Part shown: positions 14,101 to 29,100 of the stretch, in pieces | Layout: every line of letters starts with the position of its first letter | Position numbering within the stretch: the first letter of the stretch is position 1 | NCBI GenBank assembly: GCA_028564705.1 | Contig: JAPXFQ010002431.1 | Coordinates: 992,001-1,056,000, forward strand | DNA length: 64,000 bases | DNA from: Apricaphanius iberus | Taxonomy: Eukaryota > Chordata > Actinopteri > Cyprinodontiformes > Aphaniidae | Direction: 5' to 3' | The notes under the pieces: generated by a model | Database searches by the model: none | What the model was told of the DNA's origin: nothing | What the model saw: only the letters and a program-made list of their open reading frames with translations | Position numbers and translations under genes: made by a program

Positions 14101-17100
14101 TCTTGACAGTGCTTTAAAAACAAAAAAATACTGTGGCACCTAACAAGCAGCACAGCATGGCTTCTTTAAAGGTTTGTTACTGCGTACTTCATCTCGTTAG
14201 ACGTCCGACTCACCACTCTGTCAGGCGCTTCTCTCACTGGTTTCGTTGCCTGAGCATCCTTATTTTTGTCTTGAGTTAATCTTGAATTAAGCCTGAAAGC
14301 TCTTGGCAGGTGAGCCAGAAGCTCGAAGCGAGACCTCGGCCGATCTGGCCCCGCTCAGTGCCCGTTCTGAGGGAGATAAAAGGTGCTCAGTCATGCTACA
14401 AAATCCGACGTGGCACATGAAACAACGCAGTTTTCAGACACAGAGACGGTCTCAGTTGTCTCCTGCAGGTCGTGTCTAGACAAGCCTGTCTTCTAGTGTC
14501 ACAGTATACACTTGTCCCTCCAGGAGAAGAAATAAAGTGGCTGACATTTCTTTTTGTTTGGTGGCCTTCAGAATGTCTGAAAAATATAAAAAAAACCCAC
14601 ATGATTTAATAAATCCAATTTAGTGTTCGCAATATCTTGCAAAAGTATTCACACCCTGTTAAGCCTTCCTCATTTTGTACCATTGGGGGTTGGACCAACA
14701 CAAAGTGGTGCATAATAAAGAAATAATTATCATAATTTAAGTGGTATATATGTGTATTAGGTTGGTTTAAAATATACGTTTGTTACAATTAGAGCTGCAG
14801 GTCTTTACAGGTGTTTCATTAGCAGGTCTGCACATGTAGGGACTGATTTTACTGTTTATACTTCTTGGTTAGGGAGGATGTAAACTCTTTAGTAGAATCA
14901 GTGTCTCTTGTCTTGCTTCTAGATTCTAAAATTGGATTTTGTTTTAGACTTTGACAGAAAGATTCTTGTTTTGATCTGAACCCTTCCATTCACGCTGCAC
15001 AGTATATTGAATTGAAATGATCAGCAGAATAATGGCGGGTGCAAGTTTCAAAAGACTCCTTGAATACAACGTTTTGCTGGTTAATTAAAGGACGATGCCC
15101 GACGAGGTGTCCATTATCAGAAATGAATGGACGACACGGAGGAGTGAACGCGAAGCGTCGGACGGTTGCTTCCGCAAAGTCCATTATTTTCGGATAATGG
15201 ACACCTCGAAGGGCATTATCCTGCTTATACCATGGTCACTTATAAAAGAAAGAAATATTTAATCAATTAATATTACTTTAATGTGTTTTAGAGCTAAAAT
15301 CCAGGGTTTTTTAATTTTTATAAGTCAAGCGCTCTATATATTATATAGGGCGACTGTGGCTCAGTGGTAGAGTAGTTGGCGGAGGGTCGTAGGTTCGATT
15401 CCAGCTTCCTCCAGTCACATGTCGAGTGTGAATGGGTGAATATGACTTTAATGTAAAGAGTGGTCAGTATGATTAGAAAAGTGCTATATAAGTTGAGTCC
15501 ATTTACCATTTCAGTCCATATATCTCTCGTCGGCTCGTTTATCAGTAATGGGAAGTGAGATGATGGCTTTACCTTACGTTACATGATAGTATCATTTCAG
15601 AAGGTCAGTTCACTACTTACTGCAATTTGATGAAACATCAGGCAATTTTATGGGACGCCTTTCCTAGGTGTACATTATTACTTTCTAACGTACACCCTCC
15701 AGCCAATCAGAATCGAGTATTCAACCAAAAGATATATAATATGGTATAATTACGGTAAATACGGTATAATTTTAATGTAAGCGTCATCCCTGTCGGCTCT
15801 GCATTCCAGTAATGTTGGATGGAGTTTCACTGTACTCGATCCACAATCTAATACAAAATCTATAATTTAGTGGCCTGGATGCTTGCCTTGTGATATTTTA
15901 CAAATATCAGGAAGCTCTCTGTGTCAAGGTTCCTCCTGATGGAAGGTGAACCCCACCTCCAGTCTCTGTCCAGGATGGTTCCATATGCAGCTGTGAACAT
16001 CTTCCTTGTAGCATAATACTGCCACTACCAGGTTTCATTGTGAGGAAAGTCAACTTGTGAATACAAATCCTTTTCCTTCCTCTACATAGTTATGCACTAC
16101 TCCTTGTTGATTCGGTTTAAAAAGTCCTTGGGTATTGTATTCATAATAGGGCTGAACGATATAGGAAAAGTGCATCTCGATAAAGGGAATAGTCATATTG
16201 ATCGATATCGACAACTATCATATAATGTACACACTTTTTTGTCTGTTTTTAAGTCACTGAAACAAATCAAGAGACCTGATTAACATCAACAAAGAAAAGT
16301 ACCGTAATGTAAATAACCATTATATCATATATTTTTTTTAAATATGTTAGTAATTCAAAATAAAGGCTTTTCTTGGCGCTTTTTAATCTTTTAAACATTT
16401 TATGACACTTTAGTATATTAATGACTCAAAGCTTTGATTTAGTTTGTTAGTAAAGCTGATTCTAAGTCTGTTCATCTGTTAAAGTGACGGTGTGTATTTT
16501 TTGCAGTACATCTTTGAAAATAGCAATTAAAATATTGTGTAATAATAATTACGTAAAGCACATTAATTGCAAAATATTGGCGATATTGTACTGAAGTCCC
16601 ACGGTGCAGGAGGACAGATTGTCCCGTGCAGGGCGTACCGAACGGTCCGGTACTTTACCCTGTCCCGTTGCATCCCTATTCAAAACTGGACGCAACCTTT
16701 ACCTGAGCTACTGAAAATTTTTTTTAAGACAACTTCCTCCGCTGCTCCTTGCTATGACCTCTGATCGCCGTGAAGTTGGTTTTATATTGGATATTCGCCA
16801 GACACTCGTGCTGTGGTTTGGTTGGGGACCATCAACAAATTCTCTCAGTCAGTCATTTGATTCTTTTTGTGGTTTTAAAGAAGATGGCTGACGGAGCTGC
16901 CTGGGTCTGTTTTAATGATTCATTTGAAGCAATGACTGTTGTGTTAAGCTACCTGATAGGCGATAATGAAAAGTGAGGGGGAACTTTTTTTTAATCAAAC
17001 TTTTTTATTAACCCTTTTTTTCTATCACACCACATGTCTATTGAACTATAGATATTTCTGTTGAATTATCGTTCAGCCGTAATTGATGAACCAGTGATTA

Positions 17101-20100
17101 TACTTTTTGTCACATGCTGTTATTTATTTTCAGTGTGAATCTCCTGAACTCATCAGGTTACCTTATTCAGCTCAGACGTCTCAGCCATGCAGAAAGCCTT
17201 TCCGCTGACAGCATATTTTCCAATTGAGCTGTGAGCCAACAAGATATACCTGAATACTCCATTTTGTTTCCATGGATTCTACTCTCAAGGGACGTTTTTT
17301 CAGCTGTATCAGCACAATAGAAATTCAGAATTCCCTTTAATGTTAAAACGGATTAAATCATTTTCTCTAGAATGAATCTAGACAGCCATGTGACCCCTAT
17401 CACCACTCCACTCTCCTTTTGTCCTTTCATATCTCCGCATTTAAGGTTTACCAGCAGCGATATTTTCCTGCAGTCATCCACTGTGGAGCCCTTCCTGTTC
17501 TGACCGCTGTTGTAGGCTCCTCTCCAGGCGTTTGGCTTGTGAGATGCCAGCATGTAGGATGTTTCCAGACGCTGCACTGCTGTGCGAGGGATGAAGCATA
17601 TTGCAGGAATGTTAATTTGTTTAGAGCGGCTACAGCAGCAGGTCCGCGCTTGTAACGGAAGGAACGTGTAGAACAGAGCGAGAGAAGCTCGTTGGGAGAT
17701 TTTTGCATCTCTAAAATACAAATACACAGACTGTAGAGTTCATAAAGTCCAGCGCTCATAGAAACCAAGGGAGGAATGCAAGTAGATTTTATTCCTCACT
17801 TCTCCAACAGCCAAATTTGATTTGTTCCGGAGTGTTTGTCTGATTCTGGAAGCTCCTAGGCTGAATACACCAAGCCCCCTTATTGGCCCACTTGAAAGGA
17901 TTTTCAATTTGGACTGTGTCAGATCAACTTTGTCTCCATGGGGTCCTCCAGTGCCTGTGTTCCTTGTTTTTTTCCCATCTCAGCATGCACCATGCAAGGA
18001 CTCCCTTCTGGTATCCAGGCTGCGGAGTTTGTCGTTACAGTGGCGTGAATGGGAAGCACAAACGGCCTATGGTTGGAGAGAAGCGTGTCACGCTGGTAGC
18101 TTGGCAGAAAAAAAGATCTGCTTCAGAAGGTCAGAATCAGAAATGATGCTGAAGGAATGTTTCCAACTGGAACTGCAATGCGTTTTGTTAGGATATTATG
18201 TGAGATACAGACACAAAGTAGTGCAAAACGGTGATTTAGAAGTAAAAGGAGACCGCACTGGGTCAATACTTCAAAAATCAACCTAGTTTGGGAAGGGGAT
18301 TACAACTGAGAATCCAACAGGCCCTCAGTTGCATTCAGGCCTGAACTTTGACTAGACCATTCAAACTCCTGAATGTACTTTGATCCACACCATCGTATTC
18401 TACTGTATTGCTGGAAGGTGAAGCCCTGCCCCAGTCCACCGTCTAGCTCCAGCCATTGTTCTCCTTGCCAACTGTGGAAAGCAATCCTACAGCATAATGT
18501 TGGCACCACCATGTTTCTATATAGAGATGGTGTGTTCAGGAATTCTGTAGTTTTAGCTTTCTGTCAAGCATTGTTTTTTTTTCTTCTTTTTTTTATTTTA
18601 GTTTTGGGCAAAAGGTTCTGTTTTGCTCTCCTTTGACCAGAACCATTTCTTCCAATTGTTTGCCATCTCCCCTTTCTTGGCATATAATAAAATGGAAATG
18701 GGACTTCCTATGCCAATCTTTCAACAAAAAAAAGCGACCGAATCTGCCTTTTTTCTTTCTTTTTTTTTCAATTTAATATGTGGTGCTAAATCAGATACTG
18801 TCATCATCAATGGTTCCATTCGAATTCTAAAAAAACAAACTCATCACAAAAAAATCAACACATTGCTTTCGAAGAGCAATACAATATCATGAAATAAAAT
18901 GTGGCAATATTTTATATATATATATTATATAGCGCTTTTCTAGTCATACTGACCACTCAAAGCGCCTTACCCATTCACACTCAAATTCATACACCGATAG
19001 CCAACATGGCTCGGTAGGATGATGTAGAATATTTGGGAGTAACATTGACATGTGACTGGAGGAAGCTGGAATTGAACCTACGACCCTCTGATTGCAAGCC
19101 AACTACTGAGCCACAGTCGCCCTAGTATTATACGTAGTACCGGAGACGGAGCCAGTTAAAATGAAAGTTTGTCTATTCCGACGGTGCAGGAATCGCCAAA
19201 CTTCTGCACCAACATCTGCGGACACCATTTTTACTTCCATAAACAGAGTGTGTTGTGTAATATGTCATGTCTCCTTCTGTGGTTGCGGGTTGCTCCAATC
19301 ACACTGGAGCATGTTAATCGGGTTTATTAAAAAAAATTAAAATAATTAAAGGTCGAGGATGTGGATAACCTCCAGAGTGATGATTACAGCTTTACTTTTC
19401 CAGCCCGGCCAAGTCTTATGAGGTTTGCTGTTAGGCCCTTTCCGTTTATCCGATAATGCATTAAAAAGAGTTCTGTGAGATGTTCAATGCCTCGGATATT
19501 GCATTATAACCGCACTCTGCTTTAAATTACTGTCTGCTGGGACTTAGGCTTCATATAGTAGTTAGGTTGCAGTGCAGGTGCATATTGCGTGACATTGAAC
19601 TGCGACGCCTCCTGCTACTTTCTTTTTCTGAACGTCAAACTAAAGGTTCTTCATGAAAACTGCCGCTTTTAACACAAGCGCCCCGCGGCGTCACAGGTCT
19701 GATAGACTTTTGACTTTGCTCCACTGATGGTGGGGAACTCCGCTCTATCACTGAGCAGCGTTACTAACAGATATATTGTGATTGCTCTCCTTATCTCCTT
19801 CGCTGATTACACAGTCTTAAAGAGAATGTTGTAAACCCGCCCTGTTCGACCTTTAGACCTTTTTAGTTCTGTGTTGCGGTTTGGAAAAAAAAAGATGATT
19901 GCACAACCGTTCCTTTCTGATTAAACAGCCTGTTGTCACCTTTAGTCCCTCTGATTGTATCTCTGTTGATAAAACTTGAAACAACCTATTGTTTTGTTTT
20001 TTTACATTGTAAGTGAACGAACAAGGTCTGGAGGATTTAAATGAAAGATTATTTTGATTCCTTTGAGCTTCTGCTTCCGTCTTCCCATTCTACAAGCTAA

Positions 20101-23100
20101 CGCAGCCTGAATGCTAAGCTAGTTTTACCTCGCCTTTATGTCCAACGCCTCTTAGTGTCCTTTTCTTCCTCTCATGCTCTCATTCTGGATCATTTTATAG
20201 CGCTCCCTCCTACTTGTGCTTCCTCTTTAATGAGGATGTAAATGTAATATGACAGCATGATTGTTTTATGCGCCACATTTGTTTAAAACTGCCTGTCTAT
20301 TTGTGTGGCTAAATTTTTTATTTATTTCTACTTTCAATCATTTTTGGGACACCCACCAATCTTTTCAGGGAGTAAGAGGAGACATTGTGATAACTCAATC
20401 CCTCACTTAGCAGAGATCTACTCAGCCATCCCGAGTTAAATCTAATTTCTCTGCTCTCTCTGCTCGCCGCTGCTGCCTTGTGATATCGATCTGTCTCTGC
20501 CCTCTGCGCTACGGAATCTCTCTATTTTTATCTCTTTTCACTTCTCAGGTATTTTGCTCATTCATCGGTGTGCATGATGCAGGACAATAGCGAAATTACA
20601 AATGACAGAAAAGTTATTTTTAAATTTTTTTATTTAAATAACTAATTCTGGGAGTGGACCTGAATACAAAGTCCATAGAAATAAAATAAATAAAAGATGT
20701 AAAACAAGATTGAAGCCCTTGGGCAGGCCGGCATCACTTTATTCTATGGAAACGCAACAGGTGCATTGGTGAAATCTTTTCCTTTTTTATTAATTAATTT
20801 AATTAATTCTCTTGAACCTTTTTATGTTTTGTTTTTTTAATACTGTAAAGCACTTTGGTTCACTTATGGCTGATGGTAAAGTGTGCGATTTGCTTTGGTG
20901 CAGCTTGATGCCCACTTGATGTGTAGGTACCTTAGACTTTGCATGTAACCTAGCTGCCCTGCTGCCTGGACACGCTGACCGGTGTGGACAGGGCTTTAGA
21001 GGTGGGGGCCATAGACATTAAACATTAACATCTATGGCGAAAACACCTGCTGCCATCCCGTTTCTGCTGGTCCATCCCCTAAATTTTCTGGATGGCACGC
21101 CGGACTTTTATGGTAACTAGACTGAATTTATGTAGCACATTTCTACTCACACTGACCCCTCAAAGGAGCCATATTCACCTGTTCACACTCACAAACATGC
21201 ACATATTCATACATAAATACTCGGATCGATAGGCAACTGGGGGTTGTACCAAAGACTTTACCCACCGAGATACAGTCGCCCTGTATGTTCATGTTCCTGT
21301 CATTTTATTGTCAGGAAAACATTTATGAATCACTGATCGATTGAAGAGTGAATCGACACACCCCTACTGTTATTAGAATGATTGAACTATAAAGTGTTGG
21401 CACATAAGACCTGAATGGAAATGCACGCAGCACTATTTAGGTTTTCATATGTGAAAACTCTTAAGAGGTTTGATTAGTTTTGCAATATGTTTAACTTAGT
21501 GATCATGCTCATAATATACTGCGTTTATAAACCCATTTCTGTATTGCATGATCTTTTTGCTTTCTTACAGAAGTACTAAAACAGCTCATGGTGAAATTCA
21601 GCCAATTAGGAATCACGTGTTTGCTGCTGTTCCAGCCTTCATGCCCACTTGAGTATCTGTGGCTGGTCCTCAGCAGAACAGCCGTTGCCAGAACACACCC
21701 ACATCTACCACCACGCAGAGATTCACAGCCTGACACTTCCTGTTGTTGGAGCGCGATCACAGTCTGCTCCCTCCTCAGCCAACTAAATCCTTCTCTCCAT
21801 ACAAAAGTCTGGCCCCTGCTTCCCCTATTGCTTTAACCCTCGTTCTCAATAACAGAGCGCTGTCCCCACACAGAATCAGTAAGCAGCTTTGATCAAACAG
21901 CAGCTCAGATATTTTAATTTCTAAAGACATTTTTGCAGCTGAACACATCAGCTGTCACACATAACAGATAATGGCACTAAGGGAGGCGCCCACCCATCGA
22001 GGGAATCATAGCACATTATGTCATGGTCTTTATTTTAAGTGCTTTTGGCCTTTTGACAGCTTTGTTCAGATAACGATTTCTCGGTGGATAATCGGAGTTA
22101 AACAGCTTAGAGGAGGAAGAGAAACCAGTACACGCTAAGTGATAGATAGGATGTACACACTGTCACATGTTTTGTTGGGAAAATAACTGAAAAGATCATT
22201 TAATCCTGTTCTATCCTGATTGTAAATTCAGAAATCTGCATAAAAATGAAAAATAATTGCAAATATTTACCATCACTACTGAAAAAAGTCTCTAACATTG
22301 CAATAGATATTTAGCAAACACGTGTCCTGGGATCAAATGTTCCAACAGTCATAGTCATGTGCAGCAGTGCTCCACATGTGATTATTACCAACTTTATTTT
22401 GATGCTTTAAAAAGTATCATTCTTGTTGTTAGAGAGAGTAAGTTTAATGCAGCTGTGATTTATTACAATATAAAAGTATCACCAAGACTGGACACGTAAT
22501 ATAAGCCTCCTATCTTTACAACCTGCTCAATCCGTCTATTAGGAAATGTTGCGGGAAGCAAATCAAGGGCGTGATTAAGCATGCTTATGAAACACTAATG
22601 AAAAATAGAAGTCTTAATTATATAAACAAATATACGTACATAAATTAAGAGAGCTGGCCTACAAGACACCAGATTAAGATGATGGTTATTGTTTCCCAGT
22701 TTGTGTTCCAGGTTATATTGACTAGCCCAATTTTAACACCTTTTGGTTTGATGTAAATTGAGAAAAGAAAAAAAAGGAACGATATTAGTGACAATTCTTA
22801 TAATATATGTTTGGGGAACAGAAGGATGCGATACTTTGGCTATGAATATTTAAGAAGGATTGCTTATGACAATCAATAAGATTAATAATTGATGGAAAAT
22901 TATTAGACACAGGACACCACCAGATTTTCAGGAACTAGATTAATAGCCAAATATTTCAGTCTCATTTATTTTTATGATCACCTTCCTGGCTAAGCCTGAG
23001 GTAATTAAACAACCATTAAGTAACAAGCTCTAGATGTTCATTGAACAGCAAATTACTACATAAGTATGTGGAATAATGGACAAACAACGCTTTCCAAAAT

Positions 23101-26100
23101 TCAAGAGTTTATTAAAAAAAGAACAATATTAAAAGGTCAAACATTCAAATCAGCACATCTAGTAACGCAAATTCTACTACTAATCTACTAATTGAAAAGG
23201 AATGAATAAACTAACAAAAATAAAGAACACAAGGAATGGATAAATATACAAAGCAATGGAAACCATAAATCCTGATGTTACAGTTCTGTAGGAATCTGGA
23301 TGCTTAAAGACCAAGGCTTATATTGCAGTACTGGAAGTAAAGCTAAAATAGTTTACCAACTGTGATTACTTTAAACTTAACTAAACTTATTTAGCACCAT
23401 TGATTTATATCTAAACAAATAAAGGAAAAATAATACTTATTGGGTTAAGCAATGTTTTGTTTAAAAAAATGACTAGATTAGAATTCAATAACCTTTGCTA
23501 AATTGATTCCAGTCATAGATTGATCATGGCAGTGATGATCTAATTTTAGTATTCTGATGCATTAAGATGGTTTTTAACACGGCTAAGATTAGTTTTCTGT
23601 GTTTAAACATTTTAATCTATTTTAAAAACCAATTTCTATTTTGAATATTGTCTGTAGGAATCTTTATTATTTATGAAACAAAGGTCGACAAAAGCAAGAA
23701 ACGTGGGTCATCTTTAGAATGTGGCCCACAGTTAACTGGCGGCTCTTAAAACGTATCTGGTTGATTTACTGTATCAAACATCAAACAAAGAAAATAAAAA
23801 GGTTCCATTAACATGCTCAGATTAGCCTAAAAATGGCACAGTGGCCTTCTTCTTTTTTGTGATATTTATCAGTGTCTTGCAAAAACAAATTGGTGCGTTT
23901 CCACCACCTACTGGTATGTGGTATGAAGCAGAATGTCGTTCAAGGTTGATTCAGTGTAATAGCTCTGTCCCTGCTTGTGCTAGCTTAGCTCTTAGCTTTT
24001 ATTACGTAAAGCTCTAATGTCCATTTTGGAGGCAGTAAAGAAGATACTTTGATACAGTTGTATCCCAAAAGTCCCAATTATTAGCCTACAGCGCACTGTG
24101 CTGGTTGTACACTGGCGTTGTATTCTGTCTTGACCAGACCCACTGACGAGAAATGCAGCAAAAATGTCTCACAACATATAGAAGATTACGATTGTTTAAA
24201 TGAAATACAAGCTAAGTATTATGAACACAAAATTCTACATATTTTGAACCGAAATGCCAAATAAGAGAAAAAACATTTATTTCTCCTTTCATAATTACTT
24301 ATTCATAAATTGAATATTGCACATCAAAGAGCTGCCCAGATTTTAACTATAAACACTTCAAGCTCAACAGGTTTCTTTTTCATTTTAATTTTTCAATTGA
24401 AAAAAAACTATTTTAAATGTATCCAGTGTACTTACAGACACTGAGCATAAGTATCATAATTTCTGGACTATGGATTTTAGGCCTGGGCAAAAAAGTCGGT
24501 TGAATTAATTAATTAATAGAAATCGATACTAGGGCTGCAGCTATGGATTCTTTTTTTAATCCATTAATCTAGCACTTTATTAGTTCGATTACTCCATGAA
24601 TATGAAAATTTTTTAACGTTTTTAAATAACCAAAACAAATCATGCATAACGAAAAATTTTGTGGTTGTAAAATGATCAAGCATGTTCCTTTTTATCTCTC
24701 AAAAAAATAGAGAACTCCAACTCCAATATTTGGCTCCAAAACTAAGCCCATTTACAGAATTTGTATATTTATTTATTTACTTGACAAAATAACAGTCAAC
24801 AGCAATAATGTATGTTAATAAACTAAATGGTCCATGGGCCCCTTTAGCCACTCTTTATTCAGCTGCTGGATACGCCCCTGCTCAGCAGCACTGAACGTTT
24901 AGGAATAATCAATTATTAATAATTCTAAACACTCACAGGAGTCTCCGTGTCAGGAGAGAGTGAGAAAATATGTATTTTTTTCTTACTTTGGTTGCAGCGC
25001 AGCATGAAGTTTGGTGATTTTTGACACTGTAACTTTGATGTTCGAGCATTTTTTGTCGCAGATAGAGACGTTACGGCACTTAAAACTCTGTTTTCATCCG
25101 CCCACAAGCAGATACTAAAAATAGAGAAAACGCAGTTCTCCACTTTTGCCAGAGTTTTTGTTTTGTTTTTATTGTTTTTAAGATAAATTTTTTGTGCCGA
25201 AAATCTGCGTTTACGCATGGATGACAGGCCAAACCGCAGAGAAATATGTCAGTATTGTTAATGCATGGACAAGACTCTCTTGCGATGGAACGTTTACTAC
25301 TTAAAAACAACAAAGCTAAACATCATATCTCGTCAAACAGCATCATGACATCGCTACAAATACAGTATTAAAATTTGTGAATATCAACGTATAAGGGTTT
25401 AGGTTACGTTACCTTGTTTCGGTGACGCTTGGTGAAAAATCACGTGGATGTTTTCTGATGCTGGATAATTGAGCTCGTACTGCTGTGGTACGCTAGCTCT
25501 ACTTTTCAGTAAATACACTGTACTTTCTTCTCTTCTTTTTTTCAGAATGTAGCGATCCCAATCTTTACATATTTTCTGCCGGTTATGGGCATCTTTACTC
25601 CCATCGCGCCAACTAAATTCAAACTGTATCACGCGCTCCTGTTGTGCTTCGCACAGGTGCGAACCAAAAAACGGTTCTTGTGGAACAATCAGATCTCTGC
25701 GCGTATAGTGCACATCATAGGATTTTAACGAGGCTTCGAGGCAGAGTTTTTGCCTCAAGCAATTTTTGGAATCGAGTAACTCGAGTTACTCGCTGCAGCC
25801 CTAATCGATACTGCCCAGCCCTAATGGACTGTAAAGGTGACATCCCTCACCTTTAAGGGCTACTTGCCTTTAAGTGATCTCCAGCAGAAAATCCTAGATA
25901 CCGGAAAAGAATGAGAAAGGCAGTTCGTCCGAAAAATGAAAGGAAAAGTAGAACGGACAGACATTACGAAAGCAAGACGGTTTGCGAAAACTGAGTTTTC
26001 ATGCACACACCCTCACTATGGAGAACAATCGAAGAAATGCATATGATGACGCTTTTAAGTTAAAGGCTGTCGATCTGGTTTTTAAAGAAAGAAATAGAGC

Positions 26101-29100
26101 TGCTTCACGTACCTTTGGCATCAATGAATCAGTGGTAAAACGGAGACACTAACGTGAATAACTGTCTCAATGCAATAATAGGAACAAAGCTTTCAGAGGT
26201 AATAAAAGCAGACCACCCGAACTGGAAGACTTTCTTGAAGATTGGCTGAACACAGACAGAGGACGGCTGAGATGTTTCCAACGTGTTAAAATTTTTATAA
26301 AATTTAAGCTTCCCCAAACATCATCTCTTTCCCAACACTCCCCTCTGGGTACAAATCCTTACATATGGTTAATAAATGTTAAATGCACTTGCGGTTTATA
26401 ATCTGGTGCGGCTTGTATACGGCTTGCATACATACACATTTAATCAGGTGCGCCTTTATAGAAATTACAGTATTTATCCTCCCTGCGTACAGAATACTTA
26501 GGCACAGCCGGATTACATTATCAATGTGCGCAATCGCGGTAGGCTGATATAGTCAATATCTCCGGCTTTGGCTAAATTCATATCAGTTGTAAATTCATGT
26601 CATATACCATTTATATTGGCCGCTACTAAAGCCTTGTTTCCACTGAACGGCTCAGTTGGGTCCAGGTTCTCTTCACTGCACAGCCCCCTCATAAGCTCTG
26701 TAGGGAGGTTTGTGTAAAGAAAGAACCTAAAAAGCATGAGCTGTTCTCTTGACTTATTTGTCATGTTTTATTGCTTCATAATTCATGCTGCACTAGTATG
26801 ACTGCGCAGTACAACCCTGCCCGCCCGGTAGGAGTCCAGCTGGTGATGGAAAAGCTCTCCTGCATATGCCGGACCATAAATCGGCAGGCCCGACATGGCC
26901 GGACCAAGCCTCACCCCGTTCTGTTCAGAGGATTTATCTCTACCATAAAATTATGGTCCTATTATAAACAGTTTTCTTAGAATATTTGTAATAAATGCCT
27001 GCACAGGCATCCTGCTGCGCTTCATTTCACCACCAGCTCCACCTTCATCACCCACGCTGCCTGCTGTTCAACTGGCCCACAGGGCGTGACTGCATCAGGT
27101 GACTGATGCAGCTCCAGGGTCTGTGTCAGGTTTTAGCATTGTGACCTAAATGGAAAGCTGCCTGATCCCAGCACTACACAGCTGGTTTTCCCTGAAGTCA
27201 TAGTTTCAATATTTAAAGAGAGTGGACATAATGAAGCATACCTTTTCATTTGACTTTGGGTCATTAATGGGTTTTTAATCATAAGTAATATCAAATTTTC
27301 TGACGTGGCGACATTGTGACATTGACTTTTATCTGCCCTTTGTTTTTCTCTGCGCTTCAGAGGTTGGGCCATTTTCTATCTTGCTGGTGCAAGTTAATCA
27401 TTTCTAGCTGGTACATCGATGCTGTTTCATTGTATCTGAGTCCCGACACTTAACCCGAACTCAAACTTCTGTGTGTTTCAGAAACTGGCGGCCGAATGTC
27501 AGAGTGCAGGCTACGCCGGCACGCTGATCCCTTACAAATGTGACCTCTCCAACGAAGAGGAGATCCTGTCCATGTTCTCGGCCATCAAAACGCTGCACAA
27601 GGGCGTGGACGTGTGCATCAACAACGCCGGGCTGGCTCACAATGAGCCCTTGCTTACGGGAAAGACAGAGGGCTGGAGGAACATGATCGATGTAAGTGAA
27701 CAGGGAAGTCCGAGATGATTAAAATGAAGCCAGAACGGGAGGAGTTAACGTTCTTTTTCTGGCCGCTTTATAAAAAGCTGAAAGGGTTGGCCAATGTGAA
27801 TGGAAGAGTTGTGTTTGTAGACTTTGTGTTGTTAAAAAAAACGGGAGTTGAAGCCTCATTGTGTGGACACACACCGCTTCCCTCCACACACAAACACACA
27901 CACACATGCAGCCTCACTGGCTCTACCACAGCAGAGGCAAGCTAATGAAAGCTGGCACTATTTCTCCTGGCCAAGGCTAAACATTTTGATTCATCCAGCT
28001 CTTGACCACTAAAGGCCCCCCCCCCCCTCCTTTCGCTCCAATTCTTTGTTTCCTTGGTCCAACATTCGTGACTCTCTCTCATCTGTTGTCATGGCAGCCC
28101 CACACGAATGTGTACAGTGGTGTATTTTTAGCCTGTGTTTAATCTGTACGCGTCGCTGACCTTGTTTGGTCACCTCCCCCTAAGTTACAACCACGCTGGG
28201 GATAAACTGATGTCCGTCAATGTCACCGTGGGACAAAAGCTTAGAGGACAGGAGCTGGACGGGTGCCGCAGGTTCATGGGGTTTACCGCTCTGGTCCGAG
28301 CGGACGTCCATCATCACCAACACGATTCAACTGCAGATGTTAAAGCACCCTGCCAGAGCATCTGAGACAGGTTTCATGTGACAGACAGGACATCAATAGG
28401 GAGGGGAAAGAAAATCATGACATGATGTTCTTTTTTTATTTTATTATTGAAGATCTGAAACGTAGATCCAGGAAATTCACTACGAAATTCACTACGAGCA
28501 CCACCAGTGAAACATGGCAGGGGCAACCTTATGCTGTGGGAAGCTTTTCCTTCAGCGAGATCGATTGAGCTAAATGTGTAACTATCCTGACAGGAAAATA
28601 TAGGAGAGGCTGCATGAGGAGCGGTTTGGAGGTTCAACCTCCAGCAGGACAACCAACGTGTAAAGGTTTTGTAGAGGAGTGGCGTCCATAGTCGATTCCC
28701 AAGGGTTGGTATCCTGCATGTTTTAGTTATTTCTCTAGTTCAGCACAACTGAAGCAAGTGATATTTCATTAGCAGAACCTCTGCAGAACCTTGACTTGCT
28801 GAGGAGGTAGTTGGACCATTTAAATCAGCTTAACTGGAGCAGAGACTCATCTAAAATTTGGAGGACACTGGCCCTCCAGGACTGGAGTTGCATACCCAAT
28901 GTTTGTGCACTAAAGGCTCTTTTCCACCGAGCTGTTTCTAGTGCTGGTTTGACTTGGAACAGGTTCTTTGGTTTCCACCCACAACCAAAACACTCGTTTC
29001 TTGGTTCCAAACTGGTGCATAGTCAAGCACTTCACCTTTCTGGGCCAGTACTGGTTCTTTGGAAGAACCAGTTTCTACCTTGCCTACAATGGTGACACAA

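Larger units (their letters stand above)
24452..26472 (+). mobile_element. Pogo/Tigger-like (Tc1-mariner superfamily) element, host of two nested insertions
   Basis: Left end TATCATAATTTCTGGACTAT and, reversed, right end TACTGTAATTTCTATAAAGG match imperfectly and resemble the teleost family whose ends spell GGACTATAAGCCGC-type sequence; the right flank keeps GCGGTTTATAATCTGGTGCG. On +, 26018-26290 encodes a decayed DNA-binding start ([20 protein letters not shown], then [20 protein letters not shown]) interrupted by two stops. The left part is interrupted by a 64-bp MITE that itself holds a hAT element. Confidence 0.7.
363..27481 (+). other. dhrs11: DHRS11 intron 1 (27.1 kb)
   Basis: Runs from donor GTAAGC after exon 1 to acceptor TTTCAG before exon 2. 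It is far longer than the other five introns of this gene (83 bp to 4.2 kb). It is filled by transposon relics listed separately. I found no convincing nested gene inside it; the longest open frame (10822-11406) is unassigned. Confidence 0.9.

Noticed and set aside
15346..15420. Possible tRNA gene (A-box and B-box present)
   Set aside because: No cloverleaf could be completed, and the sequence continues into a repeated SINE body with two other copies in the window.
25399..25758. 119-codon frame on - inside the hAT element
   Set aside because: No hAT transposase motif (no dimerisation or DDE region); treated as chance inside a non-autonomous element.
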